NCBI RefSeq assembly: GCF_001956855.1
Contig: NZ_MTHD01000002.1
Span: forward strand, 434,001 to 498,000
DNA from: Azonexus hydrophilus
Lineage (GTDB): Bacteria; Pseudomonadota; Gammaproteobacteria; Burkholderiales; Rhodocyclaceae
Reading direction: 5' to 3'
Length of the DNA: 64,000 bases
Positions 38,357 through 47,681 of the stretch are shown here, in pieces. The notes beneath the pieces were generated by a model. That model was given only the letters and a program-made list of their open reading frames with translations, had not been told where the DNA came from and made no database searches. Every line of letters starts with the position of its first letter. Positions within the stretch are counted from its first letter, which is position 1. The position numbers and the translations under genes are program-made.

Positions 38357-40312
38357 ATGACCTTGAGAAGGCAGTTGTTCCTCGGGATTTCGGTGATTTT
38401 CCTGGGGGTTTTCATTGGCTTGGCCATTCTCGGGGTTTCAGGTACTCGCACCTACCTTGAGGAGCAACTCGGGTCGCACGCTCAGGATGCCGCGTCTTCG
38501 CTGGTGCACCCGCTTTCGCAATCGATTGGCGCTGGTGATCGGATACTTGCCGATACACAGGTGGCAACGCTCTTCGATCGGGGATATTTCCAGCGGATTG
38601 CCGTTCTTGGAACAGATGGTGCTGTTGTGCTTGGTCGTGAGTTGCCAGCCAAAATTGATGGCGTACCGTTGTGGTTTTCTTCACGCGTTACGCTGGATGC
38701 TCCACCTGGTGAGGCTTTTCTGATTGCTGGCTGGCGTCAGTTGGGCAAGGTAGTGGTGGTTTCCCAGCCGACACATGCGTATCAATACCTGTGGAAATCA
38801 GCGCTGGAGATTTCGGGCTGGATGCTTCTTGCTTATTTGCTGGCGCTGTGGATGACGCGTATGGTGCTGCACTGGATATTGAATCCGCTGTCGGAGATTG
38901 AGCGCTCGGCGATGGAAATCCAGCAAAAACATTTTGGACAGATTGCCATCAAGCCCAAGGCGCTGGAGCTTTCGCGCGTAGTCGGCGCGATGAATGAAAT
39001 GTCGCGCAAGATTTCAGAGTTCCTTGATGCCGAATCCAGAAGGGCCGAGCAATTTCGTCGTGAGGCCTATCAGGATGATCTGACCGGCCTCGATAACCGG
39101 CGCAGTTTCGAATTACGCTTGACCCAGGCGTTGGACGGTGACATCCCGTTCTCGGATGCCGCGCTGATTGGTGTTGAAGTCAATAACCTCAAGAGCTTCA
39201 ATACCGAAGCCAGTTATCGGCAAGGTGACCAGTTTCTGGTGTCGGTTGCGACCGCTGCCCGCAGCATTCTGGGTGACCAGGCGGCCATCCTGTGCAGGAC
39301 CAGTGGCAGTTCCTTCGGCTTTGTCCTGTTTGACCGTGATCCGGCGATGCTCGCCGATCTGGGGCGCCAGTTGCGGGACAGTTTGCAGCAGGTGTTTCCT
39401 GAGCAGGAGGGGGATGCCGATTTCTCGTTCAGCATTGGCATGGTGCATTTCCGTCACGGCGAAAAGCGGGCACGCCTGATGTCCCGACTTGATCTGGCGA
39501 TTGAAAGTGCCCGCCAGTCAGGGCGTAATGCCTTGCAATACGTTGTCGATGTCAATTCTTCGGAAAGCGGGCTTGGCTCGATGGCCTGGCGTGAGTTGAT
39601 TCGCAATGCCCTCGCCGAGAATCGCTGGACACTGCTTGGTCAGCCGGTTGTCTCGTTGTCCAGCGGCCAGGTCATGCAGCAGGAAATCATGACGCGCCTG
39701 ATTGGCAATGACGGAAATCTTGTTCCAGCGTCCGTTTTTCTACCAATGGCAATGCGTCACAAGCTGATGCCGGATATCGACCAGGCACTGCTATCACTGG
39801 TTTTTCGGCGCCTGGAAGAGCGTGGGGAGGGTGAAGTCGTCAATCTGGCGGTCAATCTCTCGAATCAGAGCCTGGAGAATCGTGAATTTCTGGCCTGGCT
39901 GTCAGGTCGTCTGTCCCGGCTGAGCCGTCGTGGTGTCCAGTTGTCTTTTGAATTGACCGAATATGGCTGCTCCCTGGATATGGAGTCGAGTCGCCAGTTT
40001 GCCGACATGTTGCGTACCAACCAGGTTCGCTTCGGTATCGATCATTTCGGTTTGACGCCGACATCCCTGCAGTTGCTGCGCGAGTTGCCGCCGGATTATG
40101 TCAAGCTTGACGCCGGTCTGGTGGCAGAGGCGCCGGAGAATGAAGCGGCGCGCGCCTTGTTGCGTTCCATTGTTTCGCTGGCCTCGACGCTTGAAGTGGA
40201 GGTCATCGCCCAGGGAGTCGAGACGCTGGCCCAGGTCGAGATGCTGCTCAGTGATTCAGTCAAGGGCGGCCAGGGCTACCATTTCGGCGCCCCGTCGGCT
40301 GATCGAATCTGA
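38357..40312 (+). CDS. lapD: LapD-type c-di-GMP receptor with degenerate GGDEF-EAL
   Basis: A 651-residue inner-membrane receptor. Order: transmembrane segment (about 9-27), periplasmic LapD/MoxY sensor domain (about 28-150) with AGWRQLGKV placing Trp126 at the LapG-contact tryptophan (Trp125 in Pseudomonas), second membrane segment (about 152-176), HAMP (to about 228), dead GGDEF (GSSFG at 317-321), and dead EAL (EIMTR for EALLR at 443-447, IDHFG for DDFG, AQGVET for AEGVET). It should bind but not turn over c-di-GMP, and hold LapG at high levels. lapG lies on the other strand at 33410. Confidence 0.9.
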   Translation: MTLRRQLFLGISVIFLGVFIGLAILGVSGTRTYLEEQLGSHAQDAASSLVHPLSQSIGAGDRILADTQVATLFDRGYFQRIAVLGTDGAVVLGRELPAKIDGVPLWFSSRVTLDAPPGEAFLIAGWRQLGKVVVVSQPTHAYQYLWKSALEISGWMLLAYLLALWMTRMVLHWILNPLSEIERSAMEIQQKHFGQIAIKPKALELSRVVGAMNEMSRKISEFLDAESRRAEQFRREAYQDDLTGLDNRRSFELRLTQALDGDIPFSDAALIGVEVNNLKSFNTEASYRQGDQFLVSVATAARSILGDQAAILCRTSGSSFGFVLFDRDPAMLADLGRQLRDSLQQVFPEQEGDADFSFSIGMVHFRHGEKRARLMSRLDLAIESARQSGRNALQYVVDVNSSESGLGSMAWRELIRNALAENRWTLLGQPVVSLSSGQVMQQEIMTRLIGNDGNLVPASVFLPMAMRHKLMPDIDQALLSLVFRRLEERGEGEVVNLAVNLSNQSLENREFLAWLSGRLSRLSRRGVQLSFELTEYGCSLDMESSRQFADMLRTNQVRFGIDHFGLTPTSLQLLRELPPDYVKLDAGLVAEAPENEAARALLRSIVSLASTLEVEVIAQGVETLAQVEMLLSDSVKGGQGYHFGAPSADRI

Positions 40313-40317
40313 CGGGG

Positions 40318-40689
40318 TCAGTCGAAGAGCAGCGCGGCAGCGACCTTGCGTCCTTCGGAGGCAAGGATGTTGTAGGTCCGGCAGGCGGCCTGCAGATCCA
40401 TGATCTCCAGGCCGATGCCGGCCGGCGCAAACGGCCGCATCAGCGTGGCGGCTGGGAAGCGCAGGCGCTTGCCGGTACCAAGCAGGACCACTTCGACCCC
40501 CAGCGCCAGCAAGGTCTGCATGTCGGTTTCGCTCAGTGTTTCGATGTTTGCGGTCGACCAGTCGGAAACCAGCTTTTCCGGCAGCACGATGAGGTTTTTT
40601 TCGTGTTTTTCATGGTTGACCGCAACATAGTCATCGCCGTAGGCGGTGAACAGGTTGAGGCCGGCAGTGTTCGATGTATGGAGTTTCAC
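40318..40689 (-). CDS. Mth938-like domain (DUF498) protein
   Basis: A 123-residue protein of the Mth938/NDUFAF3-like family, seen in NLFTAYGDDYVAVN at the start and LGVEVVLLGTGKRLRFP in the middle. The GTG at 40689 gives the family-typical N-terminus; the frame stays open upstream into the promoter region. Bacterial members have no settled function. It lies divergent from the aminotransferase gene and convergent with lapD. It holds two copies of the dispersed decamer in opposite orientation. Confidence 0.8.
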   Translation of the reverse strand: MKLHTSNTAGLNLFTAYGDDYVAVNHEKHEKNLIVLPEKLVSDWSTANIETLSETDMQTLLALGVEVVLLGTGKRLRFPAATLMRPFAPAGIGLEIMDLQAACRTYNILASEGRKVAAALLFD

Positions 40690-40758
40690 TTTGCGGTGCA
40701 CCAGACGATAAAGTAGGATTATACCTTTGGCCCAAACCCCGCCAATCTGGACATTCAC

Positions 40759-42006
40759 ATGAAGCACGTCAAGAAGTCAGCCAAGCTCGCCAACGTCTGT
40801 TACGACATCCGCGGTCCCGTACTGCAGATGGCCAAGCAGATGGAGGAAGAGGGCCACAAGATCATCAAGCTGAACATCGGCAACCTGGCCGCGTTCGGCT
40901 TCGATTCGCCCGAAGAAATCCAGCAGGACATCATCCGCAACCTGCCGAACGCGGCTGGTTACACGGATTCGAAAGGCATCTTCGCGGCGCGCAAGGCGAT
41001 CATGCATTACACCCAGCAGAAGCACATCAAGGGTGTCACGCTGGAAGACATCTACGTCGGCAACGGTGTTTCCGAGTTAATCGTCATGGCGATGAACGCG
41101 CTGCTCGACGCCGGTGACGAAGTGCTCGTGCCGGCGCCGGATTATCCGCTGTGGACGGCAGCCATCAGCCTGTCTGGTGGCAAGCCGGTGCATTACCTGT
41201 GCGACGAGGCCAAGGGCTGGTTGCCGGATCTGAACGACATCCGCAGCAAGATCAACAAGAACACGCGCGCCATCGTCATCATCAATCCGAACAATCCGAC
41301 CGGCGCGCTGTATCCGGATGACCTGCTGCACGAAATCATCGATATCGCGCGTCAGCATCATCTGATCATCTACGCCGACGAGGTGTACGACAAGGTGCTT
41401 TACGAAGGTGTGACGCACACGTCGATTGCCTCGCTGTCCGAAGATGTGCTGACCATCACCTTCAACGGCCTGTCGAAGAACTATCGTTCCTGCGGCTATC
41501 GCGCCGGCTGGATGGTGGTTTCCGGCGACAAGCGCCACGCCAAGGATTACATCGAAGGGCTCGACATGCTGGCGTCGATGCGCCTGTGCGCCAACGCACC
41601 GGGCCAGCACGGCATCCAGACCGCGCTCGGCGGTTACCAGAGCATCGATGACCTGGTCACCGATGGCGGCCGCCTGCGTCGTCAGCGCGACATCGCCCAT
41701 GAACTGATCAATGCCATTCCCGGCGTCAGCTGCGTCAAGCCGAAAGCGGCGCTGTACATGTTCCCGCGGCTGGATCCGGAAATTTATCCGATCAAGAATG
41801 ACCAGGCCTTTATCGCCGAACTGCTGCAGGAAGAAAAAGTGCTGCTGGTCCAGGGGACGGGCTTCAACTGGCCGCATCCGGATCATTTCCGGCTGGTTTT
41901 CCTGCCGCACGAGGACGACCTCAAGGAAGCCATCGGCCGCGTTGCCCGCTTCCTCGAAAACTATCGCAAACGTCACAACACCAACCATCTCATCAACAAA
42001 GACTGA
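40759..42006 (+). CDS. PLP-dependent aminotransferase (AlaA/AlaT type)
   Basis: A 415-residue fold-type I aminotransferase. The PLP lysine is in FNGLSKNYRSCGYRAGW, and NPNNPTGALY and YADEVYDKVLY are the usual cofactor contacts. Closest in character to glutamate-pyruvate aminotransferase AlaA/AlaT. It is two bases upstream of hom, a linkage frequent in betaproteobacteria, so it belongs to an amino-acid synthesis operon. An alternative reading as an aspartate aminotransferase cannot be excluded from sequence alone. Confidence 0.88.
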   Translation: MKHVKKSAKLANVCYDIRGPVLQMAKQMEEEGHKIIKLNIGNLAAFGFDSPEEIQQDIIRNLPNAAGYTDSKGIFAARKAIMHYTQQKHIKGVTLEDIYVGNGVSELIVMAMNALLDAGDEVLVPAPDYPLWTAAISLSGGKPVHYLCDEAKGWLPDLNDIRSKINKNTRAIVIINPNNPTGALYPDDLLHEIIDIARQHHLIIYADEVYDKVLYEGVTHTSIASLSEDVLTITFNGLSKNYRSCGYRAGWMVVSGDKRHAKDYIEGLDMLASMRLCANAPGQHGIQTALGGYQSIDDLVTDGGRLRRQRDIAHELINAIPGVSCVKPKAALYMFPRLDPEIYPIKNDQAFIAELLQEEKVLLVQGTGFNWPHPDHFRLVFLPHEDDLKEAIGRVARFLENYRKRHNTNHLINKD

Positions 42007-42008
42007 AC

Positions 42009-43319
42009 ATGAAACCCATCAATGTTGGCCTCATCGGCATCGGCACCGTCGGCGGTGGCACCTGGACCGTTCTCAAGCGCAATGCGGAAGAAATCACCCG
42101 TCGCGCCGGTCGTCCGATCTGCATCACGGCTGTCGCTGACAAGAATGTGGAACTGGCACGCCAGATCACCGGTGGTGCAGCCCGCGTCACCGATGACGCC
42201 TTCGCGCTGGTCAATGATCCGGAAATCGACATCATCGTCGAGCTGATCGGCGGCTATGGTGTGGCCAAGGAACTGGTGATGCAGGCCATCGCCAGCGGCA
42301 AGCACGTGGTCACTGCCAACAAGGCGCTGCTCGCCGTGCACGGCACCGAAATCTTCACCGCCGCGCAGCAGCAGGGCGTCATGGTTGCCTTCGAAGCCGC
42401 CGTCGCCGGTGGCATCCCGATCATCAAGGCGCTGCGCGAAGGCCTGACCGCCAACCGCATCGAGTGGGCCGCCGGCATCATCAACGGCACGACCAACTTC
42501 ATCCTGTCCGAAATGCGCGACAAGGGCCTGCCGTTCGCCGACGTCCTGGCTGAAGCGCAACGCCTGGGCTACGCCGAAGCTGATCCGACCTTCGACATCG
42601 AAGGCGTCGATGCGGCGCACAAGGCAACGCTGATCGCCTCTATCGCCTACGGCATCCCGGTGCAGTTCGACAAGGCCTACGTCGAAGGCATTACCCAGCT
42701 CGAAGCCTCCGACATCAAGTACGCCGAACAACTCGGCTACCGCATCAAGCTGCTCGGCATTGCCAAGCGCCGCGACAACGGTGTCGAACTGCGCGTCCAT
42801 CCGACGCTGATCCCGGCCAAGCGTCTGCTGGCCAACGTCGAAGGCGCGATGAACGCTGTCATGGTCAAGGGCGATGCAGTCGGCATCACGCTGTACTACG
42901 GCAAGGGTGCCGGTGCCGAACCGACAGCTTCCGCAGTGATCGCCGACCTCGTCGACGTCACCCGCCTGGCCACCGCCGATGCCGCGCACCGCGTGCCGCA
43001 CCTGGCGTTCCAGCCGGATGCCATGTCCAACCTGCCGATCCTGCCGATGAGCGAGATCGAGACCGGTAACTACCTGCGCCTGCGCGTCGAGGACAAGGCC
43101 GGCGTGCTCGCCGACATCACCCGTATCCTGGCCGACCAGGGCATTTCCATCGATGCCATGCTGCAGCGCGAGCCGGAAGAGGGCGAGGGCGAGACCGACA
43201 TCATCATCCTGACGCATGTCTGCAAGGAAAGCGCCGCCCTGGCCGCGGTTGCCAGCATCGAAGCGCTGGCCGCGCAAAAGGGCAAGGTCAAGCGCATTCG
43301 TCTGGAAGAGTTGCAGTAA
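42009..43319 (+). CDS. hom: Homoserine dehydrogenase
   Basis: A 436-residue enzyme reducing aspartate semialdehyde to homoserine. NAD(P)-binding GLIGIGTVGGG at the N-terminus, the substrate region AAVAGGIPIIKALREGL and GIINGTTNFIL, and a C-terminal ACT domain (NYLRLRVEDKAGVLADITRIL begins it) for threonine feedback. It is monofunctional, without an aspartokinase part. It follows the aminotransferase by two bases and a GC hairpin follows it, while thrC lies 1.6 kb on. Confidence 0.96.
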   Translation: MKPINVGLIGIGTVGGGTWTVLKRNAEEITRRAGRPICITAVADKNVELARQITGGAARVTDDAFALVNDPEIDIIVELIGGYGVAKELVMQAIASGKHVVTANKALLAVHGTEIFTAAQQQGVMVAFEAAVAGGIPIIKALREGLTANRIEWAAGIINGTTNFILSEMRDKGLPFADVLAEAQRLGYAEADPTFDIEGVDAAHKATLIASIAYGIPVQFDKAYVEGITQLEASDIKYAEQLGYRIKLLGIAKRRDNGVELRVHPTLIPAKRLLANVEGAMNAVMVKGDAVGITLYYGKGAGAEPTASAVIADLVDVTRLATADAAHRVPHLAFQPDAMSNLPILPMSEIETGNYLRLRVEDKAGVLADITRILADQGISIDAMLQREPEEGEGETDIIILTHVCKESAALAAVASIEALAAQKGKVKRIRLEELQ

Positions 43320-43341
43320 ATCTGACGGTCTGCGCATGGAG

Positions 43342-43364
43342 AAGGGGGCTGCGGCCCCCTTTGT
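43342..43364 (+). terminator. Probable terminator after hom
   Basis: AAGGGGGC-TGCG-GCCCCCTT hairpin 23 bases past hom with only a three-base T-run, so termination may be partial. Confidence 0.55.
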
Positions 43365-43372
43365 CGTTCAGG

Positions 43373-43386
43373 GCGATGCAGATCAA
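43373..43386 (+). promoter_or_regulatory. FNR/Dnr-like operator
   Basis: GCGAT-GCAG-ATCAA matches the FNR family consensus TTGAT-N4-ATCAA with a perfect right half and three of five in the left. It lies 72 bases before the DUF2249 gene, directly after the hom terminator. Confidence 0.5.
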
Positions 43387-43458
43387 GGAAACGCACGGCC
43401 AGGCTCGGCAGAATCAGGGCTCTTGCTGCTCGCGGCAGCTTTTTACAAGGAAATCCCC

Positions 43459-43728
43459 ATGAATCATGCCATCCATGCCTGTGACCGTCCCACCGCCGAG
43501 GCCCTGTACCCCTTCGATGCCCGCGGTGTTGCCAAGCGTTTTCGCCATGCCGCCATTTTTGGTGCCCTGGAGTCGCTGATGCCGGGCGAAACGATGCGCT
43601 TCTGCAACGATCACGATCCGCTGCCACTGCTTGGCCAGATGCAGCAACGCTACGGCGACAAGGTGGATATCCAGTACGTCCAGCGCGAACCGGGCGCCAT
43701 CGTTATCGACTTCACGGTCGTCGGTTGA
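43459..43728 (+). CDS. DUF2249 domain protein
   Basis: An 89-residue cytoplasmic protein of the DUF2249 group, with IFGALESLMPGETMRFCNDHDPLPL as the family block and a single cysteine next to the NDHDP motif. In other bacteria such genes often sit with nitrite, nitric oxide or haem-copper oxidase genes, but no biochemical function is established. AAGGAAA precedes the ATG; the longer frame upstream is not supported. It is separated from a membrane-protein gene by one base and preceded by an FNR-like box, hinting at low-oxygen expression. Confidence 0.78.
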   Translation: MNHAIHACDRPTAEALYPFDARGVAKRFRHAAIFGALESLMPGETMRFCNDHDPLPLLGQMQQRYGDKVDIQYVQREPGAIVIDFTVVG

Positions 43729-43729
43729 G

Positions 43730-44854
43730 GTGCTGAGCACCGCCGCGCTGACGCTCCTTGCCCTGCTGGCCGCCGCCTTGCTGGCGCTGGCCGGGGCCGG
43801 GACGCCGGCGGCGGTCGCCCATCTGGCGTTTGCCGTGGGCATCGTGCCGTTGATCCTGGCGGCAATGACGCATTTCGTGCCGGTACTGACGCGTACCGGT
43901 GACCCTTCCGCAGCCATCCGACGGCTGCCGTTTTTTGCTCAGTTTGCCGGGTTGACCGCAGTCCTCGGCCTGCAGGGCTGGCTGCCTTACTACATCGTGT
44001 ACGCTGCTGCTGCGGTCGACTTCGTTCTGGCGGCAATTTTGCTGCGCTGGATCGTGCGCCGGGCCAGCGCCACGCTGGGCAAGCCGCATCCCGGTTGGCG
44101 CTGGTATGCCGGGGCGCTGGCCTTGTTGATGCTGGCGTTGCTGGCCATCCTGGCGACGGCGGTGCTGCCGGCCGAATGGGCAGCCTGGCGGCGCCTGCAC
44201 CTGCATTTGAATACGCTCGGCCTGGTCGGGCTGGCGGCGTTCGGCACCTTGCCGGTGCTCTTGCCGACAGCGCTCGGGCAGGCCGATCCGGAAGCTACCG
44301 GCTGGCTGAAGCGGCGTTTCTGGTCGATGTTCCTGGCGGTCGTCCTGCTGGCGACGGGCGCGGCTTTTTACTGGCCGGTTTCGGTCGCCGGGGCGGCGAT
44401 CCTGCTGGTGCTGGCGCTTGGCCTGGTGGCGCAATGGCTGCGGCGTTTCGGCCCGCGCCCGCTGCTCGCTGACGGTGCAGCCTGCGCGCTGCTCGCCGCC
44501 GTGACCGGCTGGTCGCTGTGCCTGCTGGCCGGTACGTTGCACGCGGCCGGCCTGATTCCGGCCCGGCCGACCTTGTCGGCATGGGCTGCCGCATTCCTGT
44601 TGCCGCTGGTCACCGGTGCCTTGAGCCAACTGCTGCCGGTCTGGCGCTGGCCCGGTGCCCGTACGCCGGAACGCGACGCGATGCGGCGGCAACTGGTTGC
44701 CGGGGGATCATGGCGGGCGCTGGCGTTTGTTGCCGCCGGTGTCGCTTTCATCGCTGATCAGGGTACGCCCGGCGCGGCATTTCTGCTGGCCGGAATGGTG
44801 ATCTTTGCGTCAAGTCTGCTGCGGGCGATGCGAATCTCACGGTCGACGCGGTAA
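43730..44854 (+). CDS. Multi-pass membrane protein, possibly related to NnrS/haem-copper proteins
   Basis: About 374 residues, nearly all hydrophobic, with ten or more membrane segments. Conserved-looking histidines lie in or near membrane spans: MTHFVPVLTRTG (about 45), WRRLHLHLNTLGL (about 160), and the late GALSQLLPVWRWPG. Paired histidines in a polytopic protein beside DUF2249 suggest haem or metal binding as in NnrS or oxidase subunit I relatives; this is an inference, since no full family signature is recognised. The GTG start overlaps the end of the DUF2249 region, so the two are coupled. Confidence 0.65.
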   Translation: MLSTAALTLLALLAAALLALAGAGTPAAVAHLAFAVGIVPLILAAMTHFVPVLTRTGDPSAAIRRLPFFAQFAGLTAVLGLQGWLPYYIVYAAAAVDFVLAAILLRWIVRRASATLGKPHPGWRWYAGALALLMLALLAILATAVLPAEWAAWRRLHLHLNTLGLVGLAAFGTLPVLLPTALGQADPEATGWLKRRFWSMFLAVVLLATGAAFYWPVSVAGAAILLVLALGLVAQWLRRFGPRPLLADGAACALLAAVTGWSLCLLAGTLHAAGLIPARPTLSAWAAAFLLPLVTGALSQLLPVWRWPGARTPERDAMRRQLVAGGSWRALAFVAAGVAFIADQGTPGAAFLLAGMVIFASSLLRAMRISRSTR

Positions 44855-44887
44855 AATCGCGGTTTTCCCGCTTTCCAGGTTTTCGCC

Positions 44888-46315
44888 ATGCGCTACATCT
44901 CGACCCGCGGCCAGTCCGCACCCCAGGCTTTCTGCGACATCCTCCTCGGCGGTCTGGCCCCGGACGGCGGACTCTACCTGCCGGAGAGCTATCCGCAAGT
45001 CACCCGCGCCGACCTCGACGCCTGGCGCCAGCTGTCCTACGCCGATCTGGCCTACGAAATCCTGGCCAGGTTCATCACCGACATCCCGGCTGACGATTTG
45101 AAGTCGCTGGTCGCCCGGACCTACACCGCCGATGTCTACTGTCATCTGCGCAACGGCGGTGACGCGGCGCAGATCACGCCGCTGACCAAACTGGAAGACG
45201 GGCTGTACACGCAGGAACTGTCGAACGGCCCGACGCTGGCCTTCAAGGACATGGCGATGCAGTTGCTCGGCAACCTGTTCGAGTACGTGCTCGACAAGCG
45301 CGGCGAATCGATCAACATCCTTGGCGCCACTTCCGGCGATACCGGCTCGGCGGCCGAATACGCGATGCGCGGCAAGCACAACGTCAAGGTCTTCATGCTG
45401 TCGCCGGACGGCAAGATGAGCGCCTTCCAGCGCGCCCAGATGTATTCGCTGACCGATGCCAACATCTTCAACATCGCCGTGCGCGGCATGTTCGACGACG
45501 CCCAGGACATCGTCAAGGCGGTTTCCAACGACGCCGCGTTCAAGAAGCAGTACAAGATCGGCGCCGTCAATTCGATCAACTGGGCCCGGGTTGCGGCGCA
45601 GATCGTCTATTACTTCCAGGGCTATTTCCTGGCCACTGCCAGCAACGACGAAGAAGTGTCCTTCACCGTGCCGTCGGGCAATTTCGGCAACATCTGCGCC
45701 GGCCACATCGCGCGCATGATGGGGCTGCCGATCAAGCATCTGGTGCTGGCTACCAACGAGAACGACGTGCTCGACGAATTCTTCCGCACCGGCGTCTATC
45801 GCCCGCGCACCTCGGTCGAAACCAGCGTCACCTCCAGCCCGTCGATGGACATTTCCAAGGCGTCCAACTTCGAACGCTTCGTCTTCGATCTGGTCGGCCG
45901 CGACCCGGTGATCATCCGCGAATTGTGGTCCAAGGTCGACAAGGGCGAGGCCTTCGACCTGAGTACTACGGTCTACTGGAAAAACAAGCCGAAATTCGGT
46001 TTCATTTCCGGCCGCAGCACGCATGTCGACCGCATCAACACCATCCGCTTCGCCCAGGGCCGCTACAACGTCATGCTCGACACGCATACCGCCGATGGCC
46101 TCAAGGTTGCGCTGGAAAACCGTCAGCCGGGGCAGACGATGATCGTGCTGGAAACCGCCCAGCCGGCCAAGTTCGAGGAAACCATCCGCGAAGCGCTGGG
46201 CTCCGAGCCGGTGCGTCCGGCCAGCCTGCAGGGCATCGAGAACCTGCCGCAACACGTCGTGGTCATGGACCCGGATCTGGCCGCAATCAAGGCCTTCGTT
46301 GCCGAACACGCCTGA
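44888..46315 (+). CDS. thrC: Threonine synthase
   Basis: A 475-residue PLP enzyme converting phosphohomoserine to threonine. The PLP lysine is in PTLAFKDMAMQLLG, and ILGATSGDTGSAAEYA binds phosphate. Length and the N-terminal RYISTRGQSAP block place it in the long class found in proteobacteria and fungi. It completes the threonine branch with hom, though the DUF2249 pair is inserted between them. Convergent with the diguanylate cyclase gene, nine bases apart. Confidence 0.96.
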   Translation: MRYISTRGQSAPQAFCDILLGGLAPDGGLYLPESYPQVTRADLDAWRQLSYADLAYEILARFITDIPADDLKSLVARTYTADVYCHLRNGGDAAQITPLTKLEDGLYTQELSNGPTLAFKDMAMQLLGNLFEYVLDKRGESINILGATSGDTGSAAEYAMRGKHNVKVFMLSPDGKMSAFQRAQMYSLTDANIFNIAVRGMFDDAQDIVKAVSNDAAFKKQYKIGAVNSINWARVAAQIVYYFQGYFLATASNDEEVSFTVPSGNFGNICAGHIARMMGLPIKHLVLATNENDVLDEFFRTGVYRPRTSVETSVTSSPSMDISKASNFERFVFDLVGRDPVIIRELWSKVDKGEAFDLSTTVYWKNKPKFGFISGRSTHVDRINTIRFAQGRYNVMLDTHTADGLKVALENRQPGQTMIVLETAQPAKFEETIREALGSEPVRPASLQGIENLPQHVVVMDPDLAAIKAFVAEHA

Positions 46316-46324
46316 GTTTGGACC

Positions 46325-47668
46325 TCAGACTGCCGGGGAGACGCGGTTGCGGCCGCCTTCCTTGGCGGCATAGAGCCGGCGGTCGGCTTCGGCGTACAGC
46401 GCATCGACACGCTCGCCATCGGCCGGAAAATCCGCGATGCCAAGGCTGATGGTGATGCGCAGGCACAGATCGCCATGGCGCATTTCCCGCTCGGAAATTT
46501 GCCGGCGGACGCGTTCGGCAATGGCGATGGCCTCGCTCATGCCGGTGTCGGGCAGCAGGATGGCGAATTCCTCACCGCCCAGCCGGCCGAAAACGTCGGA
46601 GCCGCGCAGCATGTCGTCGATGCTGCGGGCCAGTTGACGCAGCACGGCATCGCCGGCCTGGTGTCCGTGGTTGTCGTTGACCAGCTTGAAATGATCGATA
46701 TCGAGCAGCACCAGGCAGAGCGGCGTTTCCGAGCGCTGGCAGCGGGCCAGTTCTTCCCCCGCGCGGTCGAGGAAATGACGCCGGTTGGCGACGCCGGTCA
46801 GCGAATCGGTAGTTGCCATCAGCGTCAGCTGCTCGTTGGCATTTTCGAGTTGACGCATGATGACTTCCTGACTGTAGACCGTTGAAAACGAGCGCGTGGT
46901 CTGGAAGGCGCGGATGACGCCGTAGCTGAGCAGCAGGAAGCCGGAGGCGCTGATCGCGTGCGCCAGCCACCATTGATGATTCCACGCGCCGGCGATGATG
47001 AAGGCCAGCGATGACTGGGCAAACATCGCCAGCGACAGCGAATAGATCGCCAGCAGGGGCAGGTCGGTGCCGTGCCGCCGCATCCGCAGCAAGCCGGCCA
47101 ATGCCAGGAAGAAGGCGATCCATTCCAGGCCCAGCCGGAGTTCGGGGCGGTCGGCGATCGGTGACAGGGCGAGCAGGCCGACAGCCACGTCGATGACGAG
47201 AAAGATCGCCAGCCAGCCCAGCCAGAAACGCTTCGATCCCCGCTTTTCCGGATTGTCGGCAGGACGGCCGTGCTGCAGCACGGCAAGCAGCAGGCAGGCA
47301 TTGAGGATCAGGCGCGATGCCGGCCCGTACAGCAGGAACAGCATCGGATGGTCATGGGCATGGCCGGTGAACAGGCCGTGCGGGGCATAAACGATGGCGA
47401 AGCCGAGAAATCCCAGTGTCAGCCAGCGCAGCATCGGGTCGCCGGCATCGCGGTAGCAGCGCCAGGTGATCCAGGTAACGAAAAGGCTGGCCAGGATGGC
47501 CACGCCGATGGCGATTTCGTGGAAAGCGTGACTTTCGTAGCGCAGCGCCGGGTCCTGGTATTGCGCCAGATACCAGATGGCGACGCTCGGCGAGAGCGCG
47601 AACAGTACGTGCAGCAGGCGCACGTAGACACGGGTCAGCTTGTCGAGGCCGGCGGGTAGGTGTTCCAT
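46325..47668 (-). CDS. Membrane diguanylate cyclase (GGDEF)
   Basis: A 447-residue protein with about seven to eight membrane segments in residues 15-265, a MASE-like sensor part, followed by a short coiled linker and a GGDEF domain (motif RLGGEEFAILLPD). The DSLTGVANRRHF start and DIDHFKLVND metal site are intact, so it should make c-di-GMP. No inhibitory RxxD is evident. It lies 13 bases downstream of nadC on the same strand. The signal it senses is unknown. Confidence 0.93.
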   Translation of the reverse strand: MEHLPAGLDKLTRVYVRLLHVLFALSPSVAIWYLAQYQDPALRYESHAFHEIAIGVAILASLFVTWITWRCYRDAGDPMLRWLTLGFLGFAIVYAPHGLFTGHAHDHPMLFLLYGPASRLILNACLLLAVLQHGRPADNPEKRGSKRFWLGWLAIFLVIDVAVGLLALSPIADRPELRLGLEWIAFFLALAGLLRMRRHGTDLPLLAIYSLSLAMFAQSSLAFIIAGAWNHQWWLAHAISASGFLLLSYGVIRAFQTTRSFSTVYSQEVIMRQLENANEQLTLMATTDSLTGVANRRHFLDRAGEELARCQRSETPLCLVLLDIDHFKLVNDNHGHQAGDAVLRQLARSIDDMLRGSDVFGRLGGEEFAILLPDTGMSEAIAIAERVRRQISEREMRHGDLCLRITISLGIADFPADGERVDALYAEADRRLYAAKEGGRNRVSPAV

Positions 47669-47681
47669 GCCGGCCGGCCGG

